Origin: Pseudomonas sp. ATCC PTA-122608
GTDB taxonomy: Bacteria; Pseudomonadota; Gammaproteobacteria; Pseudomonadales; Pseudomonadaceae
Assembly: GCF_001952855.1 (NCBI RefSeq)
Contig: NZ_LPNO01000009.1
Span: 19,720 to 83,719, forward strand
Length of the DNA stretch: 64,000 bases
Direction of reading: 5' to 3'
Part shown: positions 46,358 through 55,272 of the stretch, one piece after another
Numbering within the stretch: position 1 is the stretch's first letter
Layout: each line of letters opens with the position of its first letter
Program-made: the position numbers and the translations under genes
The notes under the pieces: model-generated
Told to the model about the DNA's origin: nothing
Databases searched by the model: none
The model's input: the letters and a program-made list of their open reading frames with translations, nothing else

Positions 46358-47308
46358 TCACATCAGCAGGTAGAGCAGGACAATATTCACCACCAGCATC
46401 ATCAACGCCGTCGGCATCTGTGCCTTGATGACCGCGTTTTTATCCGGCAGCTCCAACAACGCCGCCGGGACAATATTGAAGTTGGCCGCCATCGGTGTCA
46501 TCAGCGTACCGCAGTAACCGGAGAACATGCCGATGGCAGCCATCACCGCCGGGTTGCCGCCGTAGATGCCCACCAGCACCGGCACACCCACGCCGCCGGT
46601 CATCACCGGGAAGGCCGCAAAACCATTGCCCATGATCACGGTAAACAGTGCCATGCCCAGCACATACACCATCACCGCAACCAGCTTGTAATCCAGGTTG
46701 ATGTAGGTGGTGGTGATGTGCGCAACCGCCGTGCCCACGCCCGCTTCGTTGAACAACAGCCCGAGCATCGCCAGCATCTGCGGCAGCACCATCGCCCAGC
46801 CCAGCGCTTCGGTGAGGCGCCGGGATTCGCGAAGGGCTTGCACCGGGGTGTCCCGCGTCAGCCAGCAGGCCAGCGCCAGTGCAATCAGGCAGCCGATGCC
46901 CAGGGAAACAAAGGTGGTGTTCTTCGGGTCCAGCAGCGGCACGCCGCCGATCTCGGTGTGTTTGAGTAATACCGAGCCGATCACCGTGGTCAACGGAATG
47001 GCCAATGCAGGGATAAACAATTTATGCCCCAGGCGACCAGCGCTGGCCCGTGCGGCCTTGTCATGCAACTGGGCATGCGCGCCGCGGCCTACGCCGCCCA
47101 GGCCCGCGATGACTGCCATCACCACCACGCCCACGCCGACCACCACCGAGGGCAGACGCTCCCCCACCAGGAACGGAATGGCAAACAGCAGCCAGAACAA
47201 CGAACTCGACCAGCGCTTGGGGTGGGTGCGATCCATCAGGATCATCCCGGAGGTGATCACCAACAGAATGCCGGCCAGCCAGTACAGGTATTCAATGGAA
47301 ATGATCAT
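46358..47308 (-). CDS. DUF979 family inner-membrane protein
   Basis: A 316-residue membrane protein with eight to ten hydrophobic segments, including LAGILLVITSGMILMDRTHP and VMTGGVGVPVLVGIYGGNPA. DUF979 proteins nearly always come with a DUF969 partner, here overlapping by 4 bp. The pair is related to transporter-like families, and the neighbour pcp suggests transport of 5-oxoproline or similar. This is inferred from context only. Confidence 0.87.
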   Translation of the reverse strand: MIISIEYLYWLAGILLVITSGMILMDRTHPKRWSSSLFWLLFAIPFLVGERLPSVVVGVGVVVMAVIAGLGGVGRGAHAQLHDKAARASAGRLGHKLFIPALAIPLTTVIGSVLLKHTEIGGVPLLDPKNTTFVSLGIGCLIALALACWLTRDTPVQALRESRRLTEALGWAMVLPQMLAMLGLLFNEAGVGTAVAHITTTYINLDYKLVAVMVYVLGMALFTVIMGNGFAAFPVMTGGVGVPVLVGIYGGNPAVMAAIGMFSGYCGTLMTPMAANFNIVPAALLELPDKNAVIKAQMPTALMMLVVNIVLLYLLM

Positions 47309-48018
47309 TGCGCCGCCTCCGCTTTGTTGGCCGGTGACAGCTCTCGGGTCAGCATTCGGTCAAAGCGGTGCAAGCGGATGGCGTGAATGATGAAGGCGCA
47401 GATCGCCGTCGGGATGCCCCAGACCGCAATGTGCAGAGGCTCGACATCAATCCCCGAACCCAGCAGGAAGGTGTGCATCAGCGCAATCGCACCAAAGGCG
47501 ACGAAGATATCCTCGCCAAAAAACAGCCCCACGTTGTCGGTCGCGGCACACATGGCCAGGACCTTGTGGCGAAGCTTGTCGGGAAGTTTGCCATAGCGCT
47601 TTTCCGCCGCGCCTTCCGCCATCGGCGCCAGCAACGGGCGCACCATCTGCGGGTGCCCGCCCAGGCTCGTCAGGCCCATGGCCGCGGTGGATTCACGCAC
47701 AAACAGGTAGATGATCAGCAAGCGCCCGACCGTGGCCCGCTCAAAGCGCGCGATCCAGTTTTGCGCATGCAGGCGCAAGCCATGGCGCTCCAGCAAGCCG
47801 ATGACGGCGAGGGGCAACAACAGGATCAATTGCAAGGCGCGGGTCTGGAGAAAGCCGTCGCCCATGGTGGCGAGGATCTTTTCCAGCGGGAAGTGGGCGG
47901 CAAACCCGGTGGCAATCGCTGCCGCCGTGACGACCAACAGCGGATTGAAGCGCAACACAAAGCCGACCACGATGACGAGTACGCCAATCAGCGGCCATAG
48001 GTTCACAACAGTTTGCAT
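47305..48018 (-). CDS. DUF969 family inner-membrane protein
   Basis: A 237-residue membrane protein starting MQTVVNLWPLIGVLVIVVGF, with an internal REST-type loop (IYLFVRESTAAMGLTSLGGH) and a helix-rich end. It is first in the DUF969-DUF979-pcp operon; the two membrane proteins probably form one carrier. No solute-binding gene or ATPase is nearby, so it would be a secondary transporter. Confidence 0.87.
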   Translation of the reverse strand: MQTVVNLWPLIGVLVIVVGFVLRFNPLLVVTAAAIATGFAAHFPLEKILATMGDGFLQTRALQLILLLPLAVIGLLERHGLRLHAQNWIARFERATVGRLLIIYLFVRESTAAMGLTSLGGHPQMVRPLLAPMAEGAAEKRYGKLPDKLRHKVLAMCAATDNVGLFFGEDIFVAFGAIALMHTFLLGSGIDVEPLHIAVWGIPTAICAFIIHAIRLHRFDRMLTRELSPANKAEAAQ

Positions 48019-48350
48019 GGTGGTGAGGTCCTTAAGTGCGCGCTGCGGCGCCAGTAAAGCAGGTAGTGAACAAAGGGTTCACTGCAAGAAAACGGCGTGC
48101 AGCCCGGCTCGATTTTTTATTGTTGACCTGGAAGGTCGAGCGTCAGTGGCGGCATCTTTGCTGCTTGGGGAGGGAGGTGTCCAACAAGAAAAATTGTTGC
48201 TGCAATCCAATAAAGTTTGTGGGTGTTTGAAGCGTTAGAGGGCATTTGGCAGTCATCGCTTGCCAGACGGCGGGAGGTTCAAGCATCGTAGCCGCCCCAT
48301 CCGATGCGGTGGCCTCCCCCTTTCTCAATTGTTGTGGATACGGAAATTCA
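48019..48350. other. Intergenic region with divergent promoters
   Basis: About 330 bp between the divergent DUF969 operon and the DUF4410 lipoprotein gene. It contains A/T-rich stretches around 48180-48230 (AAGAAAAATTGTTGCTGCAA). No RNA or protein gene could be supported. Confidence 0.4.
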
Positions 48351-48896
48351 ATGAAAACCTCCAAGGCGCTTTACGCCCTGTCGTTCGCTGTTGCCCTCTC
48401 GATGCTGGGTGGCTGCGCAGCCAAGGTAAAAAGCGGTGGTGCAGACACCCTGGCCATCCCGGAATCGGCTAAACAAAACCTGGTCGTGAGCTTCAAGGGC
48501 AACACCACTGTCGAGCAAAACCAGGACTGGCCACTGCTCAAGCAACAATGGGGCGCGGCCCTGCAAACCGAGGCGCAACAGGCCGGTTATAGCCTCAAGG
48601 AAACACCCACCATCAACACCGGCAGTGCAGACGGAGTTGGCATCACCATTAACGTCAGCAAGTTTCGTTACCTGACGGCTGGCAGCCGCTACGCTGCTGG
48701 AGCATTGGTGGGTAATGCCTGGGTGTTCTCGAAAGCTGACTTTTGCGACTTGAAATCCGGCGCACCGCTGGGCGCACGGACTTATGAAACCGAGTCATCG
48801 GCCTGGGAAGGCGTGGCGTCGGCCATGACGCAGAAGCAGGTCCAGGCGATTGCCAAGCAGGTGATTGCGGACATCAAGAACGCCAAGGCGCAGTAA
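48351..48896 (+). CDS. DUF4410-type lipoprotein
   Basis: A 181-residue lipoprotein, lipobox SMLGGCAAKVKSG (Cys near residue 22). The mature part has NLVVSFKGNTTVEQNQDWPL and then EAQQAGYSLKETPTIN, and a Gly-rich RYLTAGSRYAAGALVG region, matching DUF4410 proteins. No enzyme motif is present. The role is unknown; a single gene with a weak upstream ribosome site (GGAAATTC). Confidence 0.78.
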   Translation: MKTSKALYALSFAVALSMLGGCAAKVKSGGADTLAIPESAKQNLVVSFKGNTTVEQNQDWPLLKQQWGAALQTEAQQAGYSLKETPTINTGSADGVGITINVSKFRYLTAGSRYAAGALVGNAWVFSKADFCDLKSGAPLGARTYETESSAWEGVASAMTQKQVQAIAKQVIADIKNAKAQ

Positions 48897-48999
48897 GCAC
48901 CTGGCGGCATCCATGTTGCTCGCGCTGCCGATGGCGACGCGGGGCTGAACAGGCTCAGCGCCGCCATCGCTCCTGCTAAATCAAGACAAGGACGTGCAC

Positions 49000-49503
49000 A
49001 TGAGCATTTACCTTTCCCTATGGCTGGCACTCACCGTTGTGACTGCCTACCTGGCCAGTCAGCGCGGCAGGTCAGGGCCAAGATGGTTTGCGATTGGGCT
49101 GTTCGTGCCGGTGATCCCCCTGATCGCCCTCCTGCTGATGCCGCGCGTTCCCAAGACCGGTGTGGACGCCCTGGTACACGAAGACCTGCGCCCGTGCCCC
49201 GCGTGTGAAAGCCCGATCAAAGCAACCGCCGCGCAATGCAAACACTGTGGCGCCGAGGTGGAACCTATCGCCCTGAAATATCGCAGCGGCTGGGTGGTGC
49301 GCCTTACCGCCGATACCGACAAAGCGTTTGGCGAACTGGTTGCGCAACTGCGAGCGCTCGATGTGCCCACCGTGCTCGATGAGCCGCCTCATGCCTTTGT
49401 CGGCCCGTTTGAAGAGAAGGCCCAGGCGCAGAATGTGCTCAGGTACTTGAAGTCCGATCACGGCCTGGACGGCTTGGTGACCTGGCGGTCGGTGACCCGC
49501 TAG
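49000..49503 (+). CDS. Membrane protein with zinc ribbon and SPOR-like C-terminal domain
   Basis: A 167-residue protein. Two N-terminal membrane segments (SIYLSLWLALTVVTAYLA and WFAIGLFVPVIPLIALLLM) are followed by a zinc ribbon with four cysteines (CPAC-14 residues-CKHC) and a C-terminal domain with WVVRLTADTDKAFGELVAQL and HAFVGPFEEKAQAQNVLRYL, which looks like a SPOR fold. ATG at 49000 has AAGGAC at proper distance; a GTG at 48994 is too close to it. I do not know the function. Confidence 0.7.
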   Translation: MSIYLSLWLALTVVTAYLASQRGRSGPRWFAIGLFVPVIPLIALLLMPRVPKTGVDALVHEDLRPCPACESPIKATAAQCKHCGAEVEPIALKYRSGWVVRLTADTDKAFGELVAQLRALDVPTVLDEPPHAFVGPFEEKAQAQNVLRYLKSDHGLDGLVTWRSVTR

Positions 49504-49506
49504 CCC

Positions 49507-49932
49507 TCAACCCAGACGCTTCTCGAAAAAGTGGCGTTTGTGCCCTGGCGGGTACTCGGCAATATGCCCGAACTCGCTGAAACCCAGTTTCCGATAGAAC
49601 CCGGGTGCCTGAAAGCTGAAGGTATCCAGCCAGATCCCCGCACACCCTTTCTCCCGTGCCAGCTCCTCAGCCGCGTGCATCAGCCGCGAGCCCATGCCTT
49701 GAGTGCGCATTGACTCAGGCACGCTCAACAGCTCAACGAACATCCAGCCATAGGAAATTTTCCCGTAGAGGCCGCCCACCACTTCCTGGCTGGCGGGATC
49801 ACGCAGTAACAGCCCAAAGGTTTCGAACGGGTTCTCGCCGCATTGGCTGATGTTGTATGCCCGGAGCGGCTGAAGGATGGCCTGGCGCTCTTGCTCGGTA
49901 ATGTCGAAAGATAACTCTATCCCTGATTCCAT
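49507..49932 (-). CDS. GNAT family N-acetyltransferase
   Basis: A 141-residue single-domain GNAT. The acetyl-CoA loop is MRTQGMGSRLMHAAEELARE, and beta-4 carries FVELLSVPE. It ends GFSEFGHIAEYPPGHKRHFF. The target is unknown; the closest known functions in this subfamily are small-molecule or aminoglycoside-like acetylation. It is convergent with the zinc-ribbon protein gene, 3 bp apart. Confidence 0.88.
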   Translation of the reverse strand: MESGIELSFDITEQERQAILQPLRAYNISQCGENPFETFGLLLRDPASQEVVGGLYGKISYGWMFVELLSVPESMRTQGMGSRLMHAAEELAREKGCAGIWLDTFSFQAPGFYRKLGFSEFGHIAEYPPGHKRHFFEKRLG

Positions 49933-49995
49933 CTCGCTGAACTCCTGATAGTTTGAAGACGCCCACGTTTGAAGACGGGCACGCAGCTCATCTAG

Positions 49996-50472
49996 TCAAG
50001 GCGAACACCCACCCACGACCGCTTCTCTTCTGAACGAATCAGGCGAGCGCCCGGTAGTTTTGTCGGTGATATCCGCCACACAGCCACTCACCGGCACGGA
50101 CTGGATAACTTGATAAGTCGCGCCAACGGCAGGGATAAAACTGACCAGGTTTGCGCAACTGCGAAGAGCGTTGGCGCCCTCTTTGTTGGCGCCACCGCTG
50201 CTCATGACATTTACGTAGATCCGTCGATCGGGGATCAGTAAAAACCGCTCGCTGACCTCGCCTTTGCGAGTGCCGAGCACGCCGGTTTCTGCCGTATCGT
50301 TGCAACCCGGATCGTAATAGGCCCAATACATTTGGACGCCGCCGTTCAACAGGGTGTTAGGCCCCTGGATGGCTTCGAGCGTTGCGTGGGGCGCAGTGGC
50401 GGCAGGTTGTTGATAGAAACCTACACAACCGGCACTCAAGCTGCAGCACAGCGCCAATAAGATCTTTTTCAA
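49996..50472 (-). CDS. Lipoprotein of unknown function
   Basis: A 158-residue lipoprotein. The TTG start at 50472 is chosen because GGGAGG lies 6 bp upstream and the resulting N-terminus (KKILLALCCSLSAGCVGFYQ) is a good lipoprotein signal with the lipid Cys at residue 16; a longer version from an ATG at 50514 would be less well placed. The mature part has YYDPGCNDTAETGVLG and ends RREAVVGGCSP, four cysteines in all. Family not recognised. Confidence 0.7.
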   Translation of the reverse strand: MKKILLALCCSLSAGCVGFYQQPAATAPHATLEAIQGPNTLLNGGVQMYWAYYDPGCNDTAETGVLGTRKGEVSERFLLIPDRRIYVNVMSSGGANKEGANALRSCANLVSFIPAVGATYQVIQSVPVSGCVADITDKTTGRSPDSFRREAVVGGCSP

Positions 50473-50547
50473 AGACAAACCTCCCTGTAAAACAGCCCGG
50501 CCGACGTTGGCCATGGGCGATTGTACCCAGACAATATCAATTAGACA

Positions 50548-51324
50548 TCACCGCACACTGGTCGCCTGACGATACTGGCGCGGCGTAAACCCGGTCAACG
50601 CCTTGAACTGCCGGGTAAATGCGCTGTGGTCGGTATACCCACACTGCAACGCCACCTCAGTGATCGGCAGCTCGGTATGCAGCAGCCGGTGCGCATGCTC
50701 AAGGCGCACCTTCTGGATCATCTGGCGCGGCGTGAGGTGGAACACGCGCTTGCAGTAGCGCTCCAGTTGCGCCACTGAAATCCCGGCAATCCGCGTCAAT
50801 TCACCCAGGGTGACACGCCGATTGAAATGCGCCCGGATGTGCTCGTCCACCGCCGCCAGCCGTTGATAGGCCGGGTGGGTTTCGCTGGCGGTTTGCAGGT
50901 CGACCGAGATGCCCGCCAGGCCGATGATCGCACCGTCACGGCTGTACAGCGGCCATTTGTGGGTCAGGCACCAGCCCGGCTCGCGGGTGCCGTAGAGGTG
51001 CAATTCCAGCTGGTCCTCCAGGACAAATCCCTGCTCCAGCACCCGTCGATCCTGTTCGGTATAGCCAGGCCCCAACTGCGCGGGAAAGACCTCGGCGCTG
51101 GTTTTCCCCAGCAGCGGTTGCAAGTGCTTCAACCCGCACCGTTGCACCAAGGTGCGGTTGGCCAATACGTAGCGCGCCTGCACGTCCTTGATAAAAATCG
51201 CGGCATTCGGAATCACGTCCAGCATCGGCAACAACAGCCCTACGCTGGCCAGTAATTCTTCGATGGTGTGCGGGCGGTTGGCCTCGCTCCCTTGGCAAAG
51301 GGTCGCGAACGCGCTCTGCATCAT
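50548..51324 (-). CDS. AraC-family regulator with N-terminal PAS domain, likely controlling hydroxyproline use
   Basis: A 258-residue protein. Residues 30-150 form a PAS-like sensor (LLPMLDVIPNAAIFIKDVQA, NRTLVQRC, GLAGISVDLQ). Residues 160-258 are an AraC helix-turn-helix pair with RVTLGELTRIAGISVAQLER and ITEVALQCGYTDHSAFTRQF. ATG at 51324 follows AGGAGAAAGCGTC. It is divergent from the permease-epimerase operon with a 211-bp gap. A PAS-AraC regulator next to this pathway suggests sensing of hydroxyproline or an intermediate. Confidence 0.87.
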   Translation of the reverse strand: MMQSAFATLCQGSEANRPHTIEELLASVGLLLPMLDVIPNAAIFIKDVQARYVLANRTLVQRCGLKHLQPLLGKTSAEVFPAQLGPGYTEQDRRVLEQGFVLEDQLELHLYGTREPGWCLTHKWPLYSRDGAIIGLAGISVDLQTASETHPAYQRLAAVDEHIRAHFNRRVTLGELTRIAGISVAQLERYCKRVFHLTPRQMIQKVRLEHAHRLLHTELPITEVALQCGYTDHSAFTRQFKALTGFTPRQYRQATSVR

Positions 51325-51535
51325 GACGCTTTCTCCTGCTTTCAGCGGACAGGCCAGGCGCCCGGCGGGCGGTGCCTGGCGAGCAGATTGCCCCATGGGC
51401 GCCGCCATGTCGAGCGCTCGAAACTGTGCTGATTTCGTCATATCAGCCTGCGCAAAACATCAATCGCGGCGCCATTGATGGGTTCACTGTATGGCCACTG
51501 CATGCCTATCCAATAACCCACAAGAAGGCGCCGCC

Positions 51536-53152
51536 ATGTCAGCCCAAGGCAAGTTCAAGAAACAGCTTTCATTGATCGACCTCACCTTTATCGGACTGGG
51601 AGCGATCTTCGGTTCGGGCTGGTTGTTCGCGGCCAGTCACGTCTCAGCCATTGCCGGGCCGGCGGGGATTTTTTCCTGGTTGCTGGGCGGGTTTTCCGTG
51701 CTGCTGCTGGGCATTGTGTACTGCGAACTGGGAGCGGCATTACCCCGCGCCGGTGGCGTGGTGCGCTACCCGGTTTACTCCCACGGCCCACTGCTGGGCT
51801 ACCTGATGGGCTTTATCACGCTGATCGCGTTTTCAAGCCTGGTGGCGATTGAAGTGGTCGCCTCGCGCCAATACGCCGCAGCCTGGTTTCCCGAGCTGAC
51901 GCAGGCGGGTTCCAGCAACCCGACGATCCTCGGCTGGTTCGTGCAGTTTGCGCTGCTCTCGCTGTTTTTCGCCCTCAACTACCGCAGCGTGAAGACCTTC
52001 GCCATGGCCAATAACCTGGTCAGCGTGTTCAAGTTCATCGTGCCGTTGCTGGTGATCGGCGTGCTGTTCACCTTCTTCAAACCGGAAAATTTCCACGCCC
52101 AGGGCTTCGCGCCGTTCGGGCTGTCGGGCATTGAAATGGCCGTGTCCGCCGGCGGGGTGATTTTCGCGTACCTGGGCCTGACGCCGATCATCTCGGTGGC
52201 CAGCGAAGTGAAAAACCCGCAACGCACCATTCCGATTGCGCTGATCCTGTCGGTGCTGCTCTCTACCGCAATCTACGTGTTGTTGCAGACCGCATTCCTC
52301 GGCGGCATTCCCACCGAAATGCTCGCGAACGGCTGGGCCGGCGTCGCCAAGGAACTGGCCCTGCCGTACCGCGATATCGCCCTCGCCCTGGGTGTGGGCT
52401 GGCTGGCTTACCTGGTGGTGGCCGACGCGGTGATCTCCCCCAGCGGTTGCGGCAACATCTACATGAACGCCACGCCGCGGGTGATCTACGGCTGGGCGCA
52501 AACCGGGACCTTCTTCAAGATCTTCACGCGCATCGATGAAAAGTCCGGCATCCCGCGCCCGGCGCTGTGGCTGACCTTTGGCTTGTCGGTGTTCTGGACC
52601 CTGCCCTTCCCGTCGTGGGAAGCGCTGATCAACGTAGTGTCCGCCGCACTGGTGTTGAGCTACGCCGTGGCGCCGGTGTCCGTGGCCGCACTGCGCCGCA
52701 ATGCGCCTGACCTGCCGCGCCCGTTCCGGGTCAAGTGGATGGGTGTGCTCGGCCCACTGTCGTTCATCATCGCCGCGCTGATCGTCTACTGGTCGGGCTG
52801 GAGCACTGTGTCGTGGCTTCTCGGCCTGCAAATCCTGATGTTCGTGGTGTACCTGCTGTGCGGCCGTTTTGTGCCGACCCTGCACCTCAGCCTCGGCCGC
52901 CAGGTTCGCTCCTCTGCGTGGCTGATCGGCTTCTACGGCGTGACCATCATCCTGTCGAAGCTCGGCAGCTTTGGTGGCCTGGGCATCCTCAGCCATCCGT
53001 TCGACACCGTGGTCGTCGCCGCTTGTGCACTGGGGATTTATTACTGGGGCGTGGCCACCGGCGTGCCGGCGCATCTGGTTCGCCTGGAAACCGAAGATGA
53101 CGAAAGTGAAGTGCCTGAGCCCGACATCGGCCGCGTGCAGTTGGCTTCCTGA
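51536..53152 (+). CDS. APC-superfamily amino acid permease (hydroxyproline cluster)
   Basis: A 538-residue permease with about twelve membrane segments, starting MSAQGKFKKQLSLIDLTFIG. The helix 1 motif GLGAIFGSGWLFAAS is present, along with the substrate region in helix 6 (SAGGVIFAYLGLTPIISVAS). It is first in the operon leading to the epimerase (30-bp gap). Context indicates uptake of trans-4-hydroxy-L-proline or related amino acids. Confidence 0.87.
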   Translation: MSAQGKFKKQLSLIDLTFIGLGAIFGSGWLFAASHVSAIAGPAGIFSWLLGGFSVLLLGIVYCELGAALPRAGGVVRYPVYSHGPLLGYLMGFITLIAFSSLVAIEVVASRQYAAAWFPELTQAGSSNPTILGWFVQFALLSLFFALNYRSVKTFAMANNLVSVFKFIVPLLVIGVLFTFFKPENFHAQGFAPFGLSGIEMAVSAGGVIFAYLGLTPIISVASEVKNPQRTIPIALILSVLLSTAIYVLLQTAFLGGIPTEMLANGWAGVAKELALPYRDIALALGVGWLAYLVVADAVISPSGCGNIYMNATPRVIYGWAQTGTFFKIFTRIDEKSGIPRPALWLTFGLSVFWTLPFPSWEALINVVSAALVLSYAVAPVSVAALRRNAPDLPRPFRVKWMGVLGPLSFIIAALIVYWSGWSTVSWLLGLQILMFVVYLLCGRFVPTLHLSLGRQVRSSAWLIGFYGVTIILSKLGSFGGLGILSHPFDTVVVAACALGIYYWGVATGVPAHLVRLETEDDESEVPEPDIGRVQLAS

Positions 53153-53182
53153 ACATCAGCCCACCCCTGAATGGATAGTGTT

Positions 53183-54109
53183 ATGAAACGAGTTCACATC
53201 ATCGATTCCCACACCGGCGGCGAACCCACGCGCCTGGTGATGACAGGTTTCCCCGAGCTTGCCGGCGAGAGCATGGTCGACAAGCTCGACAACCTGCGCA
53301 CCCAGCATGACCAATGGCGCAGGGCGTGCCTGCTGGAGCCCCGTGGCAACGATGTACTGGTGGGCGCGCTGTATTGCGCGCCGGTCTCGGCCGATGCCAC
53401 CTGCGGCGTGATTTTCTTCAACAACGCCGGCTACCTCGGCATGTGCGGCCACGGCACCATCGGCCTGGTTGCCTCGCTGCATCACTTGGGGCAGATCGCA
53501 CCGGGCGTGCACAAGATCGACACGCCGGTGGGCCCGGTCAGCGCCACGTTGCATGCCGACGGTGCGGTGACGTTGCGCAATGTGCCTGCCTATCGCTATC
53601 GCCAACAGGTACCGGTGGAAGTGCCTGGACATGGTCGGGTCTACGGCGATATTGCCTGGGGCGGCAACTGGTTCTTCCTGGTTTCCGAGCACGGGCAAGC
53701 GCTGCAAATGGACAACGTCGAAGCCCTGACCGATTACACCTGGGCGATGCTCAAAGCCCTTGAGGCCCAGGGCATCCACGGTGAAGACGGCGCCCTGATC
53801 GACCATATCGAACTGTTCGCCGACGACGACCAGGCCGACAGCCGCAACTTCGTCATGTGCCCGGGCAAAGCCTACGACCGCTCGCCCTGCGGCACCGGCA
53901 CCAGCGCCAAGCTGGCGTGCCTGGCGGCCGACGGCAAACTCGCCGCCGGTGAGCCGTGGGTGCAGGCCAGCATCACCGGCAGCCAATTCGAAGGCAGCTA
54001 CGAATGGGAAGGCGAACGTGTGCGCCCTTCCATCACCGGCCGCGCCTACATGACCGCCGACAGCACCTTGCTGATCGACGAACAGGATCCCTTCGCGTGG
54101 GGCATCTGA
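53183..54109 (+). CDS. lhpA: 4-hydroxyproline 2-epimerase
   Basis: A 308-residue proline-racemase-fold enzyme. The two catalytic cysteines are C88 in MCGHGTIG and C236 in SPCGTGTS, both present, unlike dehydratases of the family, which have Thr or Ser. [10 protein letters not shown] is at residues 10-19. It interconverts trans-4-hydroxy-L-proline and cis-4-hydroxy-D-proline. ATG at 53183 is preferred to the ATG at 53171 because it has the normal [15 protein letters not shown] start. Confidence 0.93.
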   Translation: MKRVHIIDSHTGGEPTRLVMTGFPELAGESMVDKLDNLRTQHDQWRRACLLEPRGNDVLVGALYCAPVSADATCGVIFFNNAGYLGMCGHGTIGLVASLHHLGQIAPGVHKIDTPVGPVSATLHADGAVTLRNVPAYRYRQQVPVEVPGHGRVYGDIAWGGNWFFLVSEHGQALQMDNVEALTDYTWAMLKALEAQGIHGEDGALIDHIELFADDDQADSRNFVMCPGKAYDRSPCGTGTSAKLACLAADGKLAAGEPWVQASITGSQFEGSYEWEGERVRPSITGRAYMTADSTLLIDEQDPFAWGI

Positions 54110-54147
54110 ACCGCCCCCGCCCCTTCAATCAAACTGGAGCTGAAACC

Positions 54148-55095
54148 ATGAACACCAACATCTTCACCGGCTGCATCCCCGCCCTGATGACCCCGTGCAC
54201 TGCCGAGCGCAAACCGGACTTTGACGCACTGGTCGCCAAGGGCCGCGAACTGATCGATATCGGCATGAGCGCGGTGGTGTACTGCGGCTCCATGGGCGAC
54301 TGGCCGTTGCTCACGGAAGCCGAGCGTCAGGAAGGCGTGGCGCGTCTGGTGGCTGCCGGGGTACCGACCATCGTCGGTACCGGCGCGGTCAACAGCCGTG
54401 AAGCGGTGGCCCACGCGGCGCATGCGGCGAAAGTCGGCGCCCATGGCTTGATGGTCATCCCGCGTGTGCTGTCCCGTGGCGCCTCGGCGACGGCGCAGAA
54501 GGATCACTTTGCGGCCATCCTCAAGGCGGCGCCGAACCTGCCGGCGGTGATCTACAACAGCCCTTACTACGGCTTCGCCACCCGCGCCGATCTGTTCTTT
54601 GAGCTGCGTCGCGAGTACCCGAACCTGATCGGCTTCAAGGAATTCGGCGGCGCGGCAGACCTGCGTTACGCGGCCGAACACATCACCTCCAAAGATGATG
54701 CCGTGACCTTGATGGTCGGCGTGGACACCCAGGTGGTCCACGGTTTCGTCAACTGCAACGCCACTGGCGCGATCACCGGCATCGGCAACGCGCTGCCACG
54801 GGAAGTTTTGCAACTGGTGGCCCTGAGCAAGAAAGCCGCCAAGGGTGACGCCACCGCGCGCCGCCAGGCACGGGAGTTGGAATCGGCGCTGGCGGTGTTG
54901 TCGTCCTTCGACGAAGGCTGCGACCTGGTGCTGTTCTATAAACATCTGATGGTGCTCAACGGCGACCAGGAATACACCCTGCACTTCAACGAGACCGATG
55001 CCCTCAGCGATGCCCAACGTCGGTATGCCGAGAACCAGTACGCGCTGTTCCGCCAGTGGTACGCCAACTGGTCGGCCGAGCAGAACGTCGCCTAA
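54148..55095 (+). CDS. lhpC: 1-Pyrroline-4-hydroxy-2-carboxylate deaminase (dihydrodipicolinate synthase family)
   Basis: A 315-residue DapA-family class I lyase starting MNTNIFTGCIPALMTPC. The Schiff-base lysine is K164 in LIGFKEFGG, and Tyr in YNSPYYG supports catalysis. In the hydroxyproline pathway this enzyme deaminates the D-hydroxyproline oxidation product to alpha-ketoglutarate semialdehyde. Context with epimerase, ALDH and D-hydroxyproline oxidase supports this over dihydrodipicolinate synthase. A REP doublet lies just after it. Confidence 0.92.
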   Translation: MNTNIFTGCIPALMTPCTAERKPDFDALVAKGRELIDIGMSAVVYCGSMGDWPLLTEAERQEGVARLVAAGVPTIVGTGAVNSREAVAHAAHAAKVGAHGLMVIPRVLSRGASATAQKDHFAAILKAAPNLPAVIYNSPYYGFATRADLFFELRREYPNLIGFKEFGGAADLRYAAEHITSKDDAVTLMVGVDTQVVHGFVNCNATGAITGIGNALPREVLQLVALSKKAAKGDATARRQARELESALAVLSSFDEGCDLVLFYKHLMVLNGDQEYTLHFNETDALSDAQRRYAENQYALFRQWYANWSAEQNVA

Positions 55096-55120
55096 CACTA
55101 TTCAAGGCAGCAAAGATAAA

Positions 55121-55227
55121 TGTGGGAGCTGTCGAGCCCCGGCGAGGCTGCGATGGGATCAACGCGGTGTACCTGCCAGACCGCAGCGCCTGCATCGCAG
55201 CCTCGCTCTGGCTCGACAGCTCCTACA
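55121..55227. repeat. REP doublet (REPIN-like inverted repeat)
   Basis: TGTGGGAGCTGTCGAGCC at the left pairs with the right end, GGCTCGACAGCTCCTACA, around GCGAGGCTGCGATG/CATCGCAGCCTCGC inner arms and a roughly 30-bp loop. This is the REP type widespread in fluorescent pseudomonads. It lies inside the hydroxyproline operon between the deaminase and the aldehyde dehydrogenase, where it may stabilise or shorten the transcript. Confidence 0.85.
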
Positions 55228-55272
55228 GAGATTCTCTTTGTCTGCCCCTCTTTACTTTCTCAGGACTACGCC

